The notes under the pieces: model-generated
What the model saw: the letters and a program-made list of their open reading frames with translations, nothing else
Databases searched by the model: none
What the model was told of the DNA's origin: nothing
Shown: one piece after another, positions 1-6,891 of the stretch
How positions within the stretch are numbered: position 1 is the first letter of the stretch
How the letters are laid out: each line of letters begins with the position of its first letter
Assembly (NCBI GenBank): GCA_900549705.1
Contig: URPI01000068.1
Coordinates: 1 to 10,621, forward strand
DNA length: 10,621 bases
Direction: 5' to 3'
From: an uncultured Eubacteriales bacterium
GTDB lineage: Bacteria > Bacillota > Clostridia > Oscillospirales > Oscillospiraceae
Position numbers and translations under genes: made by a program

Positions 1-30
1 GCGGGTCGACTGCTCGTCGACCCCTACAGG
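1..30. repeat. Palindromic extragenic element (REP-like)
   Basis: A perfect 8-bp inverted repeat (GGGTCGAC at 3-10, GTCGACCC at 16-23) encloses a 5-base loop and is followed by CCTACAGG. There is no T-run after it, so it is a poor intrinsic terminator. The form, a palindrome followed by CCCTACA, resembles dispersed extragenic palindromes that I recall from gut Oscillospirales genomes; this recollection is unverified. It could also be the end of a transcript from a gene left of the window. Confidence 0.45.
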
Positions 31-103
31 AAGCATATACAAAACCGGTTACCGGGCGGGTCAGGGCACCAACGTATTCGTACTATCTCCGTAGCGTCAT
101 TGT

Positions 104-125
104 CCGGCGGCACTGCCGCCCGCCG
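104..125. repeat. GC-rich hairpin upstream of the envelope operon promoter
   Basis: GGCGGC (106-111) and GCCGCC (115-120) form a 6-bp stem with a 3-base loop. A second CCGCCG copy (120-125) allows an alternative pairing with 105-110. It lies just upstream of the -35 box at 130. It may end upstream transcription or belong to the same dispersed element family as positions 1-30. The bases between 30 and 104 show no gene that I can support. Confidence 0.35.
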
Positions 126-129
126 CCAG

Positions 130-158
130 TTGACAGTTTGTTAAAAAATAGATATAAT
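130..158 (+). promoter_or_regulatory. Consensus sigma-A-type promoter of the envelope operon
   Basis: The -35 box TTGACA (130-135) and -10 box TATAAT (153-158) both match consensus exactly, with the ideal 17-bp spacer. Transcription should begin near 165, giving a leader of about 26 bases before the ATG at 191. No clear operator surrounds it, so the operon may be expressed constitutively and strongly; that last point is inference. Confidence 0.85.
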
Positions 159-190
159 GATAAATATTTTTGAAGAATTCGGGTGAATCA

Positions 191-826
191 ATGAGACAAA
201 AATCACTTGTCCCGGCGCTGCTCGGCGGCTTGGGCGGGGCACTGGCTGCGGTGGCATTGACCATCTGCCTGACGCAGCGGGATGCAGAGCCAATCATTCT
301 GGGCTATCCTCAGGGGGCGGAGGACTGCGTCAGCGCCATGATGGCGGAGCTTTGCAGCGGAAATTACAGCGGGGCTTCCCAGTATCTCTATGGGCAGCCG
401 GATCTTGGCTCCGGCGCATCTGCGGACAGCGACGCAGCCATGCAGCTGTGGAATTCCTTTACATCCAGCCTGCATTATACCGCCGATGCCCCCTGCACTG
501 CCTCCGATTCCGGTGTGTGCCAGCAGGTGACGATTACCGGCCTGGATATGAACCGGGTGCTGGAAGACATGGCAGCAGAAGCACCGGAGCTGCTGGAGCG
601 GAAAATTGCCCTGTCAGACAGCATGGACGACGTTTACGATGAAAATCATGAGTACCGCCCCGGATTTGTAGATTCTGTTCTGTACCAGGCGGCAAACCTG
701 GCGCTGGAGGAAGCGCAGACCGTGGAACATACCGTTACCGTGAACTTACTGTATGATGCCCACCAGTGGTGGGTGATGCCGGATGCCGCGCTGTTGAACG
801 CAATCTCCGGCGGAATCCTGCAATAA
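191..826 (+). CDS. Membrane-anchored extracytoplasmic protein of unknown function
   Basis: The 211-residue protein has a short basic N-terminus (MRQK) and one hydrophobic segment at about residues 6-28, best read as a signal anchor or uncleaved signal peptide, then a soluble domain outside the membrane. That domain has four cysteines (46, 55, 102, 110), an acidic middle (YDENHEY near 149-155) and a tryptophan-rich end (HQWWVMPDAALLNAISGG). The helical first half and beta-like end suggest an NTF2-like fold, but this is only an impression. The ATG at 191 is chosen over an in-frame TTG at 170 because the promoter places the transcript start near 165, and GGGTGA lies 4 bases before the ATG. It is the first gene of the operon and ends 12 bases before the next gene. 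I do not recognise a named family, although similar hypothetical proteins seem common in gut Clostridia. Confidence 0.8.
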   Translation: MRQKSLVPALLGGLGGALAAVALTICLTQRDAEPIILGYPQGAEDCVSAMMAELCSGNYSGASQYLYGQPDLGSGASADSDAAMQLWNSFTSSLHYTADAPCTASDSGVCQQVTITGLDMNRVLEDMAAEAPELLERKIALSDSMDDVYDENHEYRPGFVDSVLYQAANLALEEAQTVEHTVTVNLLYDAHQWWVMPDAALLNAISGGILQ

Positions 827-833
827 GAAGGGA
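827..833 (+). promoter_or_regulatory. Ribosome binding site deciding a TTG start
   Basis: GAAGGGA lies directly after the upstream stop codon and 5 bases before the TTG at 839. It is the main reason for accepting the non-ATG start, because no other in-frame start precedes the membrane anchor with a comparable site. Confidence 0.6.
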
Positions 834-838
834 TCAAT

Positions 839-1987
839 TTGACCGATGACGGTGTAAACAGCGAAAAACGCAGTATTTCCGTGCCCGCCTGCCTGACGGC
901 AGGGGTGTTGGTGTGCAGCCTGTTACTGGGCATCCTGCAATGGGTGGGCGCACCTGCCCACGGGGGAATGCAGACCCGGCGGAGTGGAGAGAAGCTGGCT
1001 TCCTTTGTGGAGCAGCGGCTTTCCGATGCCCGCCGGGGGCTGAACGGCCTGGAACGCATCTATTGGATTGACCCCCATGCGCTCTCTGCCCCAACGCCCA
1101 ATCCTGCAAATTACAGCCGGATTAACAGCCCGGAACACTTGGCCGCCGTGGAAGAAGCGGCACAATCGCTGTTAGACGGGCAAACGCTCTTTTTCAGCGG
1201 GGACATCACCCCTTTGCCGGGGACGGCTGTCCGCTGCTACCTGGACAAGACCATCCTGGCCATCACCTGGAAGCAGGCCATTGACGGGGGCGTTTACACC
1301 TTCTCGGAAATCAAAATTGCCCACCCTTCCCAATTCCGCCGGTTTTTGGCCGGGGGAGAATTTGGGTCGGAGAAGCTGTTCGTCACCACGGAAATGGCGC
1401 AAAGCGTCAACGCAGTGGTGGCTTCCAGCGGTGATTTTTACAACTATCGGCAGGCCGGAACCCTGGTGTATGACGGGCTGGTGCGCCGGGTCAACAACGG
1501 CTTGGTGGACACCTGCTATGTGGACAAAAACGGCGACCTGCTGTTTAGCAGCCGGGAGGACGACCGCAGCCGGGAGGAATTTCAGCAGTTTGTGGAGGAA
1601 GAAAACATCCTGTTCAGTCTGGCCTTTGGGCCGGTGCTGATTCGGCAAGGGCAGGTGGTCACCCCGGAACGCTATGCCGTGGGGGAGATTCACGACCATT
1701 ATCCCCGCTCCGCCCTGTGCCAGCTGGGAAAGCTCCACTATCTGCTGGCGGTGGTCAACGGTGAGGGGGACTATCAGCAGACCCCCACCCTGCACCGGTT
1801 TGGCGAGGTGCTGCAAGATAGGGGTGTTCAGACGGCCTATACCCTGGACGGGGGACAGACTGCGGTGATTGCCATGGACGGGGAGCTTATCAACGCTGTG
1901 CTTTTTGGCTATCAGCGCAAGATAAGCGACATTATCTACTTTGCCACGGCCATTCCGGCGGGGCAGAACGAGGAGACAGACATATGA
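839..1987 (+). CDS. Phosphodiester glycosidase (NAGPA-domain) family protein, paralogue 1
   Basis: The 382-residue protein has one N-terminal membrane segment (about 15-36), a linker, and a C-terminal domain from about residue 110 matching the NAGPA family. Family-like motifs in order are NAVVASSGDFY (191-201, the usual NGGFF position), SLAFGPVLI (260-268), PRSALCQLG (289-297), YTLDGGQTA (334-342, the usual LDGGGSS) and a RKISDIIYFA end (360-369). Known members cleave sugar-phosphate-sugar diesters, as in human lysosomal tag uncovering; bacterial substrates are mostly unknown, with wall or capsule phosphodiesters plausible. The domain should face outward. The start is TTG at 839, with GAAGGGA (827-833) 5 bases upstream; the next in-frame ATG lies after the membrane segment. 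The stop overlaps the ATG of the next gene (ATGA), and the two products are paralogues. The substitutions in the SGDF and LDGGQT motifs mean activity is not assured. Confidence 0.85.
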   Translation: MTDDGVNSEKRSISVPACLTAGVLVCSLLLGILQWVGAPAHGGMQTRRSGEKLASFVEQRLSDARRGLNGLERIYWIDPHALSAPTPNPANYSRINSPEHLAAVEEAAQSLLDGQTLFFSGDITPLPGTAVRCYLDKTILAITWKQAIDGGVYTFSEIKIAHPSQFRRFLAGGEFGSEKLFVTTEMAQSVNAVVASSGDFYNYRQAGTLVYDGLVRRVNNGLVDTCYVDKNGDLLFSSREDDRSREEFQQFVEEENILFSLAFGPVLIRQGQVVTPERYAVGEIHDHYPRSALCQLGKLHYLLAVVNGEGDYQQTPTLHRFGEVLQDRGVQTAYTLDGGQTAVIAMDGELINAVLFGYQRKISDIIYFATAIPAGQNEETDI

Positions 1988-3102
1988 CAGATACAAAACA
2001 CAAGATTGCCGCCATCGTGGCCGGGGCGGTTTCCACTGCGGCAACCCTGGCGCTGCTAGCGGGGCTGATTCCCAGACTGGGAACGGGGTCACAGAAACTA
2101 ACGGTGAAAATTTCCGTACCCGATATTGGGCAGAAATACGACCAGGCGGTGGCGGCACAGGCGGCGATGCTCCGGGAGAACCAGCCTGCGGTGCAGGCCA
2201 AAAAGCTCAATGACGGCGACCTGATTGCCCCTGTGCCCAATCCGAACGGCTACGGCCAGGTGATGAAAATTTCCGATTTGGACTGGTTTGCCGAAAAGGC
2301 CGCTCCGCTGCTGGATGGGCAGGCGCTGTATTTTGGAAATGACCGGGAACAGCTGCCCGGTTCGGTGGTGAACTTCTATCTGGATGATTCCATTGCCACT
2401 GTCACCTGGAAAGAGCCTTATGGTACCACCGTCCTCACCTTTGCGGAGGTGGTGATTGCCGACGGCTCCCAGTTCCGCCGCTTCCTGGCGGACGGACGCT
2501 ATGGCGCAGACACCCAGTATACCACCACGGAAATGGCGAAAACCGTCAATGCGGTGCTGGCTTCCTCCGGCGACTTCTATAAATTCCACTATAACGGCAT
2601 TGTGGTGTATGAAAATACGGTGCGCAACGTGTACACAAACAAGGCGGACACCTGCTACATCAACGCGGACGGCGACCTGCTCTTTGGCTATCAGGATGTG
2701 AAGATGACCAAGGAGGAGGCACAGAAATTCGTGGATGACAACAACATCCGGTTCAGCCTGGCCTTCGGCCCCATTCTGGTGGACAACGGCCAGCGCTGTG
2801 AGCCGGAAAACTACGATTTGGGCGAGGTCAATTCCATCAGCCCCCGGGCGGCGCTGTGCCAGATGGGGACACGGCATTATCTGATTGTCACCGCCAACCA
2901 CGAGGAGGACTATCCCAGCGCCCTGAATATTCACCAGTTTGCGGAGCGGATTGCCCTCACCGGCTGCCAGAAGGCGTACACCCTGGACGGCGGGCAGACG
3001 GCGGCCATTGCGCTGGATGGAAAGCTTGTCAACCGGGTGCTGTACGGTCAGCAGCGGTCTATCAGCGATATCATCTATTTCGCCACATCCGTGGGAGGTT
3101 AA
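1984..3102 (+). CDS. Phosphodiester glycosidase (NAGPA-domain) family protein, paralogue 2
   Basis: The 372-residue protein has one N-terminal membrane segment (about 8-30), a helical linker (about 45-75) and a NAGPA-like domain from about residue 109. It repeats the motifs of the preceding product: NAVLASSGDFY (189-199), FSLAFGPIL (257-265), PRAALCQMG (287-295), YTLDGGQTA (332-340) and RSISDIIYFA (358-367). Over a stretch of about 128 residues I count roughly half of the positions identical to paralogue 1, while the first 100 or so residues barely align. This indicates an old tandem duplication with a conserved catalytic-type domain and a free anchor/linker. The ATG overlaps the upstream TGA (ATGA), and AGGAG (1971-1975) lies 8 bases before it, so translation is probably coupled and the two may be made together or act as a pair. 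The substrate is unknown. Confidence 0.87.
   Translation: MTDTKHKIAAIVAGAVSTAATLALLAGLIPRLGTGSQKLTVKISVPDIGQKYDQAVAAQAAMLRENQPAVQAKKLNDGDLIAPVPNPNGYGQVMKISDLDWFAEKAAPLLDGQALYFGNDREQLPGSVVNFYLDDSIATVTWKEPYGTTVLTFAEVVIADGSQFRRFLADGRYGADTQYTTTEMAKTVNAVLASSGDFYKFHYNGIVVYENTVRNVYTNKADTCYINADGDLLFGYQDVKMTKEEAQKFVDDNNIRFSLAFGPILVDNGQRCEPENYDLGEVNSISPRAALCQMGTRHYLIVTANHEEDYPSALNIHQFAERIALTGCQKAYTLDGGQTAAIALDGKLVNRVLYGQQRSISDIIYFATSVGG
3093..3098 (+). promoter_or_regulatory. Ribosome binding site deciding the start of the Lgt-like gene
   Basis: GGGAGG lies 8 bases before the ATG at 3107. The reading frame is open back to 2939, inside the preceding gene, but this site and the membrane topology place the true start at 3107. 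Confidence 0.85.
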
Positions 3103-3106
3103 TGAC

Positions 3107-4069
3107 ATGGAGAAAATTGCATTTATCTATGGAAATACCTTTATCTACTGGAATTCCGTGGTGATGACCATGGCTGTCGGCGTGGCAATCTGCCTGTTTC
3201 TGGCGTTTTATCTGCCCAGCGGAAAAAAGCTGGCCGCCGCAGTGGCTGTGCCCCTGGCACTGGTGCTGTCGGTATTCTTTGGGCGGCTGTTTCACTGGTA
3301 TTTCCGCCCGGACGGCTACACCAGTTTTGTAAAGGCCATGACGGACTATACGTCCGGCGGCTATGCCCTGATGGGCTGCTTTGCAGCCTGCGGCGCTGCC
3401 GCCGGGATTCTCAAGCTGGTGGGGCTGGAAAAGCACCCCATGAGAATGCTGGATGCCATGAGCTTGGGTGGCTGCGCGGGCATTTGCGTGGGGCGGCTGG
3501 CTTGCTTCTTCAGTGCTGCCGACCGGGGGCAGCTGCTCAAGTCTTTGCGGACGCTGCCCTTTGCATACCCTGTCAACAATGTGGTCACCGGTGCGCCGGA
3601 ATACCGACTGGCAACCTTTGTGATTCAGTCCATGGTGACGGCGTTGGTATTTGCTGCGGTGGCTGCCTTTTTCCTGCTGGCCAGACGGAGACGGGGTGAT
3701 ACCACGCTGGTGTTCCTGCTGCTGTACTGCCTGACGCAAGCGGTGCTGGACAGCACCCGGTATGATTCCCTGTACCTGCGCAGCAACGGCTTTATCAGCG
3801 CGGTGCAGCTTTTGAGCGCCGCCGCGATTGTGGCGGTGAGCGTGGTGTTCTCCGTGCGCATGGTGAAGGAGCAGGGCATGAAGCTGTGGTACTACCCCGC
3901 CTGGGCGATGATGCTGGTGCTGCTGGGCGGCGCCGGGTATATGGAGTATTATGTCCAGCGCCACGGCGACAAGGGGCTGTTCAGCTATACCATTATGACA
4001 TTGTGCCTGAGCTTCTTCGTGTGCCTGTCGCTGTTTTTCTACAGCAGAACCGCCGGAGCTGAGGAATAA
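3107..4069 (+). CDS. Prolipoprotein diacylglyceryl transferase (Lgt)-like integral membrane protein
   Basis: This 320-residue multi-pass membrane protein resembles Lgt in overall length and motif order: FFGRLFHWYF (58-66), GGYALMGCF (84-92), GRLACFFSAADRG (129-141) and a late LDSTRYDSLYL (214-224) followed by a VQLLS helix. True Lgt moves diacylglycerol from phosphatidylglycerol to the lipobox cysteine of prolipoproteins. Aligned by eye with E. coli Lgt, the arginines matching R143 (R130) and R239 (R218) are kept, but the positions of H103 (M89), N146 (C133) and E151 (A138) are changed. This suggests a paralogue with altered or lost chemistry rather than the housekeeping enzyme. Two further hydrophobic segments (about 264-283 and 293-312) lie near the C-terminus. 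It is the last gene of the operon, 4 bases after the second glycosidase gene, so it probably acts with those proteins at the outer face of the membrane. Confidence 0.75.
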   Translation: MEKIAFIYGNTFIYWNSVVMTMAVGVAICLFLAFYLPSGKKLAAAVAVPLALVLSVFFGRLFHWYFRPDGYTSFVKAMTDYTSGGYALMGCFAACGAAAGILKLVGLEKHPMRMLDAMSLGGCAGICVGRLACFFSAADRGQLLKSLRTLPFAYPVNNVVTGAPEYRLATFVIQSMVTALVFAAVAAFFLLARRRRGDTTLVFLLLYCLTQAVLDSTRYDSLYLRSNGFISAVQLLSAAAIVAVSVVFSVRMVKEQGMKLWYYPAWAMMLVLLGGAGYMEYYVQRHGDKGLFSYTIMTLCLSFFVCLSLFFYSRTAGAEE

Positions 4070-4096
4070 CGCCGGAAAATCCCCCTCATTCAATAT

Positions 4097-4140
4097 AAAT
4101 CCCCCCGGAAGCTGCTTATGGCAGGCTCCTGGGGGGATTT
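4097..4140. terminator. Bidirectional hairpin terminator between converging operons
   Basis: A perfect 10-bp stem (AAATCCCCCC at 4097-4106 with GGGGGGATTT at 4131-4140) continues inward with pairing of 4110-4115 to 4121-4127, apart from one mismatch and a bulge, and closes on loop TTATG. It sits in the 83-base gap between the stops at 4069 (plus) and 4153 (minus). The A/T ends of the stem supply short U-tracts in both directions. These are weak, but position and stability argue for a shared terminator. Confidence 0.75.
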
Positions 4141-4152
4141 GCGATATTTGTG

Positions 4153-6432
4153 TTATTCTTCGCCCATGGCAATCTGCTCCGGGGTAATGGGCAGACTGCG
4201 GTGCCACACGCCGGTGGCACGATAGATGGCGTGCGCCAGGGCGGGGGCGGGGGTATTGATGACGATTTCACCGATGGACTTGGCACCGAAGGGGCCGGTT
4301 GGCTCGAAGCTGTTTTCAAATTCCACCTTCAGCGTGCCCATGTCCAGCCGGGTGGGAATCTTATACTGCATGAAGCTGCTCTCCGCCGGGCGACCGTTGC
4401 GATAGGTGATGTTCTCCATCAGGGTGTGACCGATGCCCTGCACAATGCCGCCCTCGGTCTGAATCCGCGCCAGGGCGGGGTTGATGGGAATGCCGCAGTC
4501 CACCACAGCCATATAGTCCAGCACGGTGACAAGGCCGGTGAGCTGATCCAGCTCGATTTCCACCATGCCCACCATGAAGGGGGGAGGGGAGACCGGGGAA
4601 GCGTGGGAGGCGGTGGCCTCGGCGGCTTCGTCGCTGTTCAGTTGGCTCTTGCAGCCCACCTGGGCGGCAGTGACGCTTTCGCCGGTGGCGGGGTTTACAA
4701 TCTTGCCCGCCTGGAACTCCACCTCCTCCGGGGTGCAGCCCAGCAGCTGAGCGCCAATGCGGCACATCTGCTTTTTCAGCTTGTCGCAGGCCAGCTCCAC
4801 CGCCTTGCCGGTGACGTAGGTGGTGGAGGAAGCGTAGGAGCCGGAGTCATAGGGGGAGGCATCGGTATCAGCGCCGAATACCGCCACATTGTCCACGCTG
4901 CATTCCATGTTCTCTGCCAGCATCTGCGCCAGAATGGTGTCGCAGCCGGTGCCCATGTCCGCTGCGCCGATGAGCAGGTTGTAGCCCCCCTCCTCGGTGA
5001 GCTTCACCGTGGCGGAGCCAACGTCCAGGCTGGAAATGCAGGAGCCTTGCATGGCCATGGCAACACCGGCGGTACGCACCTTGCCGCCTCCCATATCCCG
5101 GACGGGATATTTTTCATCCCAGTGGAACATCTCTTTGCAGTGCTCCATGCACTTATCCAGGGCGCAGGCCGAGGCGACCTCCCCATAGTAGGCGGGCATG
5201 ACCATGCCCTGGCGCACCATGTTCATTTCCCGCAGCACGGTGGGGTCCATGCGGAGCTTTTCTGCCAGCTCGTTGACCATGCTTTCCAGGGCGAAGATGC
5301 CCTGGGTGGCACCGTAGCCCCGGTAGGCACCGGCAGCCATCAGATTGGTGTACACCACATCGTAGCCGAACCGGAAGGCTTCCACGCTGCCGGTGTACAG
5401 GGGAATGGACTTGTGACCGGAAAGACCCACGGTGGTGGGGCCATGCTCGCCGTAAGCGCCGGAATTGGACAGGGTGTACAAATCCAGGGCGCGGATTTTG
5501 CCATCCTTGCTGGCACCCAGCCGGACGGTGATTTCCATTTCGTGGCGGGGAGAACCGGCAATCTGGGCTTCCTCCCGGGTATAGATGAGCTTGCTGGGGC
5601 GGCCGGTCTTCCAGGTGACGAAGGCGGGATACACCTCGCACACCGCCGTCTGCTTGGCACCGAAGCCGCCGCCGATGCGGGGCTTCTCCACCCGCACCAT
5701 GCTCTTGGGGATGCCCAGGGCAGTGGCAATGATGCGGCGGCAGTGGAACACAATCTGGGTGGAGGAAATCACATGGAGCCGCCCATAGCGGTCCATTTCG
5801 CAGTAGGTGCGGAAGGTTTCCATCATGGCCTGGTTAAAGGCCTTGGTGTGATAGGTATGCTCCAGCACAATGTCGCAGTCCGCCATCACGGCTTCCACGT
5901 CCCCGTGAGAGGTGACCTCGCTGGCAACCAGGTTCCGCTTGTTGTCGCCGCCCACCGGGCAGGGGGGATACCAGTCCTCCTCGGGATGCACCAGGGTGGC
6001 GTTATCCTTGGCGGTGCGATAGTCCAGCACGGCGGGCAGCAGCTGATAGGTCACTTTCATCAGCTTCATGGCCTTCTGGGCGGCCTTCTCGTCCTCGGCG
6101 GCGATGATGGCCACCACATCCCCCACGAAGCGAACGTGGCGGTCGATGATCAGACGGTCATAGGGGGAGGGCTCGGGAAAGGTCTGACCGGCAATGGCAA
6201 AGCGATGGGTGGGCACATCCTCCCAGGTGTAAATGTCCACCACCCCCGGCACCTTTTTGGCAACGGTGGTATCAATCTTCTCCACCAGGGCGTTGGGATG
6301 GGGGCTGCGCAGCAGCTTGACCACCAGCGCCTCGCCGGTGACATCATCGGTGTACACCGGTTTGCCCAGCAGCAGCTGCATGGAGTCCTTTTTGCGGACG
6401 GATTTACCAACGGATTTCAGTTCTTTTTCCAT
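4153..6432 (-). CDS. xdhA: Xanthine dehydrogenase-family molybdopterin-binding (large) subunit
   Basis: The 759-residue protein is a full-length molybdenum hydroxylase catalytic subunit of the separate-subunit type. Visible motifs are GGGFGAKQ (254-261), AAGAYRGYG (367-374, with an arginine at the substrate-facing position of xanthine oxidases), the cofactor-binding GAADMGTGCDT region (489-499), GSYASSTTYVTGKA (531-543), QGIGHT (665-670) and GAKSIGEI (717-723), whose Glu722 matches the catalytic glutamate. The CO-dehydrogenase AYRCSFR loop is absent, so CO is not the substrate. Purine, other N-heterocycle or aldehyde hydroxylation is possible; xanthine itself is unproven. The ATG overlaps the TAA of the upstream [2Fe-2S] gene (TAATG), with GAGGTG just upstream. 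Molybdopterin insertion and maturation genes are not in the window. The gene symbol is the family name used loosely. Confidence 0.92.
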   Translation of the reverse strand: MEKELKSVGKSVRKKDSMQLLLGKPVYTDDVTGEALVVKLLRSPHPNALVEKIDTTVAKKVPGVVDIYTWEDVPTHRFAIAGQTFPEPSPYDRLIIDRHVRFVGDVVAIIAAEDEKAAQKAMKLMKVTYQLLPAVLDYRTAKDNATLVHPEEDWYPPCPVGGDNKRNLVASEVTSHGDVEAVMADCDIVLEHTYHTKAFNQAMMETFRTYCEMDRYGRLHVISSTQIVFHCRRIIATALGIPKSMVRVEKPRIGGGFGAKQTAVCEVYPAFVTWKTGRPSKLIYTREEAQIAGSPRHEMEITVRLGASKDGKIRALDLYTLSNSGAYGEHGPTTVGLSGHKSIPLYTGSVEAFRFGYDVVYTNLMAAGAYRGYGATQGIFALESMVNELAEKLRMDPTVLREMNMVRQGMVMPAYYGEVASACALDKCMEHCKEMFHWDEKYPVRDMGGGKVRTAGVAMAMQGSCISSLDVGSATVKLTEEGGYNLLIGAADMGTGCDTILAQMLAENMECSVDNVAVFGADTDASPYDSGSYASSTTYVTGKAVELACDKLKKQMCRIGAQLLGCTPEEVEFQAGKIVNPATGESVTAAQVGCKSQLNSDEAAEATASHASPVSPPPFMVGMVEIELDQLTGLVTVLDYMAVVDCGIPINPALARIQTEGGIVQGIGHTLMENITYRNGRPAESSFMQYKIPTRLDMGTLKVEFENSFEPTGPFGAKSIGEIVINTPAPALAHAIYRATGVWHRSLPITPEQIAMGEE

Positions 6433-6890
6433 TATTTCACACCTCGGCTGTTCAGAAATGCACGGATGCCCCGCAGCTGCCCCTCATAGCCGGAGCAGCG
6501 GCACAGGTTGCCTGCCAGATAGGCACGGATTTCATCATCGGTGGGGTTGGGATTCTCCCGCAGTAGCGCCACGGTGTTCATGATGAAGCCGGGGTTGCAG
6601 AAGCCGCACTGGTCGGCACCCTGGTCGGCAATGAAGCCCACAAATTCCTTGGCCTCCTCCTGCAAGCCCTCCAGGGTTTGAATCCGGTGACCGGCGGCAC
6701 GGGCGGTGAGCATGGAGCAGGAGAGGACGGGCTTGCCGTCCATCAGCACGGTGCAAAGCCCGCAGTTGGCGGTTTCGCAGCCCCGCTTGACGCTGTAGCA
6801 GCCATGCTTGCGCACAAAATCAATCAGAAGGGAATCGGCATCAATATGATCGGTGATGTTTTTTCCGTTGAGGTTCAGTGTCATTTCCAT
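6432..6890 (-). CDS. xdhC: Xanthine dehydrogenase-family [2Fe-2S] subunit
   Basis: The 152-residue protein carries two [2Fe-2S] clusters that pass electrons from the molybdenum site to FAD. The plant-ferredoxin-like N-terminal cluster uses Cys38, 43, 46 and 58 (C-x4-C-x2-C-x11-C), and the helical C-terminal cluster uses Cys95, 98, 130 and 132 (QCGFCNPG and GNLCRCSGY). All eight ligands and the usual family length (about 150-160) are present. The start is the ATG at 6890, because GGGAGGAG (6907-6900) lies 9 bases before it and the FAD gene ends one base upstream; an earlier start at 6917 would overlap that gene. Its own stop overlaps the start of the large subunit. The symbol follows the three-subunit naming of the E. 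coli enzyme. Confidence 0.94.
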   Translation of the reverse strand: MEMTLNLNGKNITDHIDADSLLIDFVRKHGCYSVKRGCETANCGLCTVLMDGKPVLSCSMLTARAAGHRIQTLEGLQEEAKEFVGFIADQGADQCGFCNPGFIMNTVALLRENPNPTDDEIRAYLAGNLCRCSGYEGQLRGIRAFLNSRGVK

Positions 6891-6891
6891 A

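Noticed and set aside
1172..2158. Long minus-strand open frames over the glycosidase genes, also at 2098-3108 and 3071-4207
   Set aside because: They lie opposite conserved coding sequence, show low-complexity Pro/Gln/His-rich translations, span gene junctions, and have no start signals.
2939..3106. Upstream extension of the Lgt-like gene by 56 codons
   Set aside because: The extension lies wholly within the previous gene in another frame, encodes a non-hydrophobic Arg/Ser-rich stretch, and a good ribosome site supports the ATG at 3107.
4153..6432. Assignment of the large subunit as CO dehydrogenase CoxL
   Set aside because: The CoxL active-site loop AYRCSFR is absent; the sequence has AYRGYG, as in xanthine/aldehyde-type hydroxylases.
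4150..6489. A 779-codon open frame on the plus strand, antisense to the whole molybdopterin subunit gene
   Set aside because: Its translation is rich in Gly, His and Ala with no recognisable domain, as expected from the complement of a GC-rich coding sequence, while the minus strand encodes a complete well-conserved enzyme. No promoter or ribosome site supports it.
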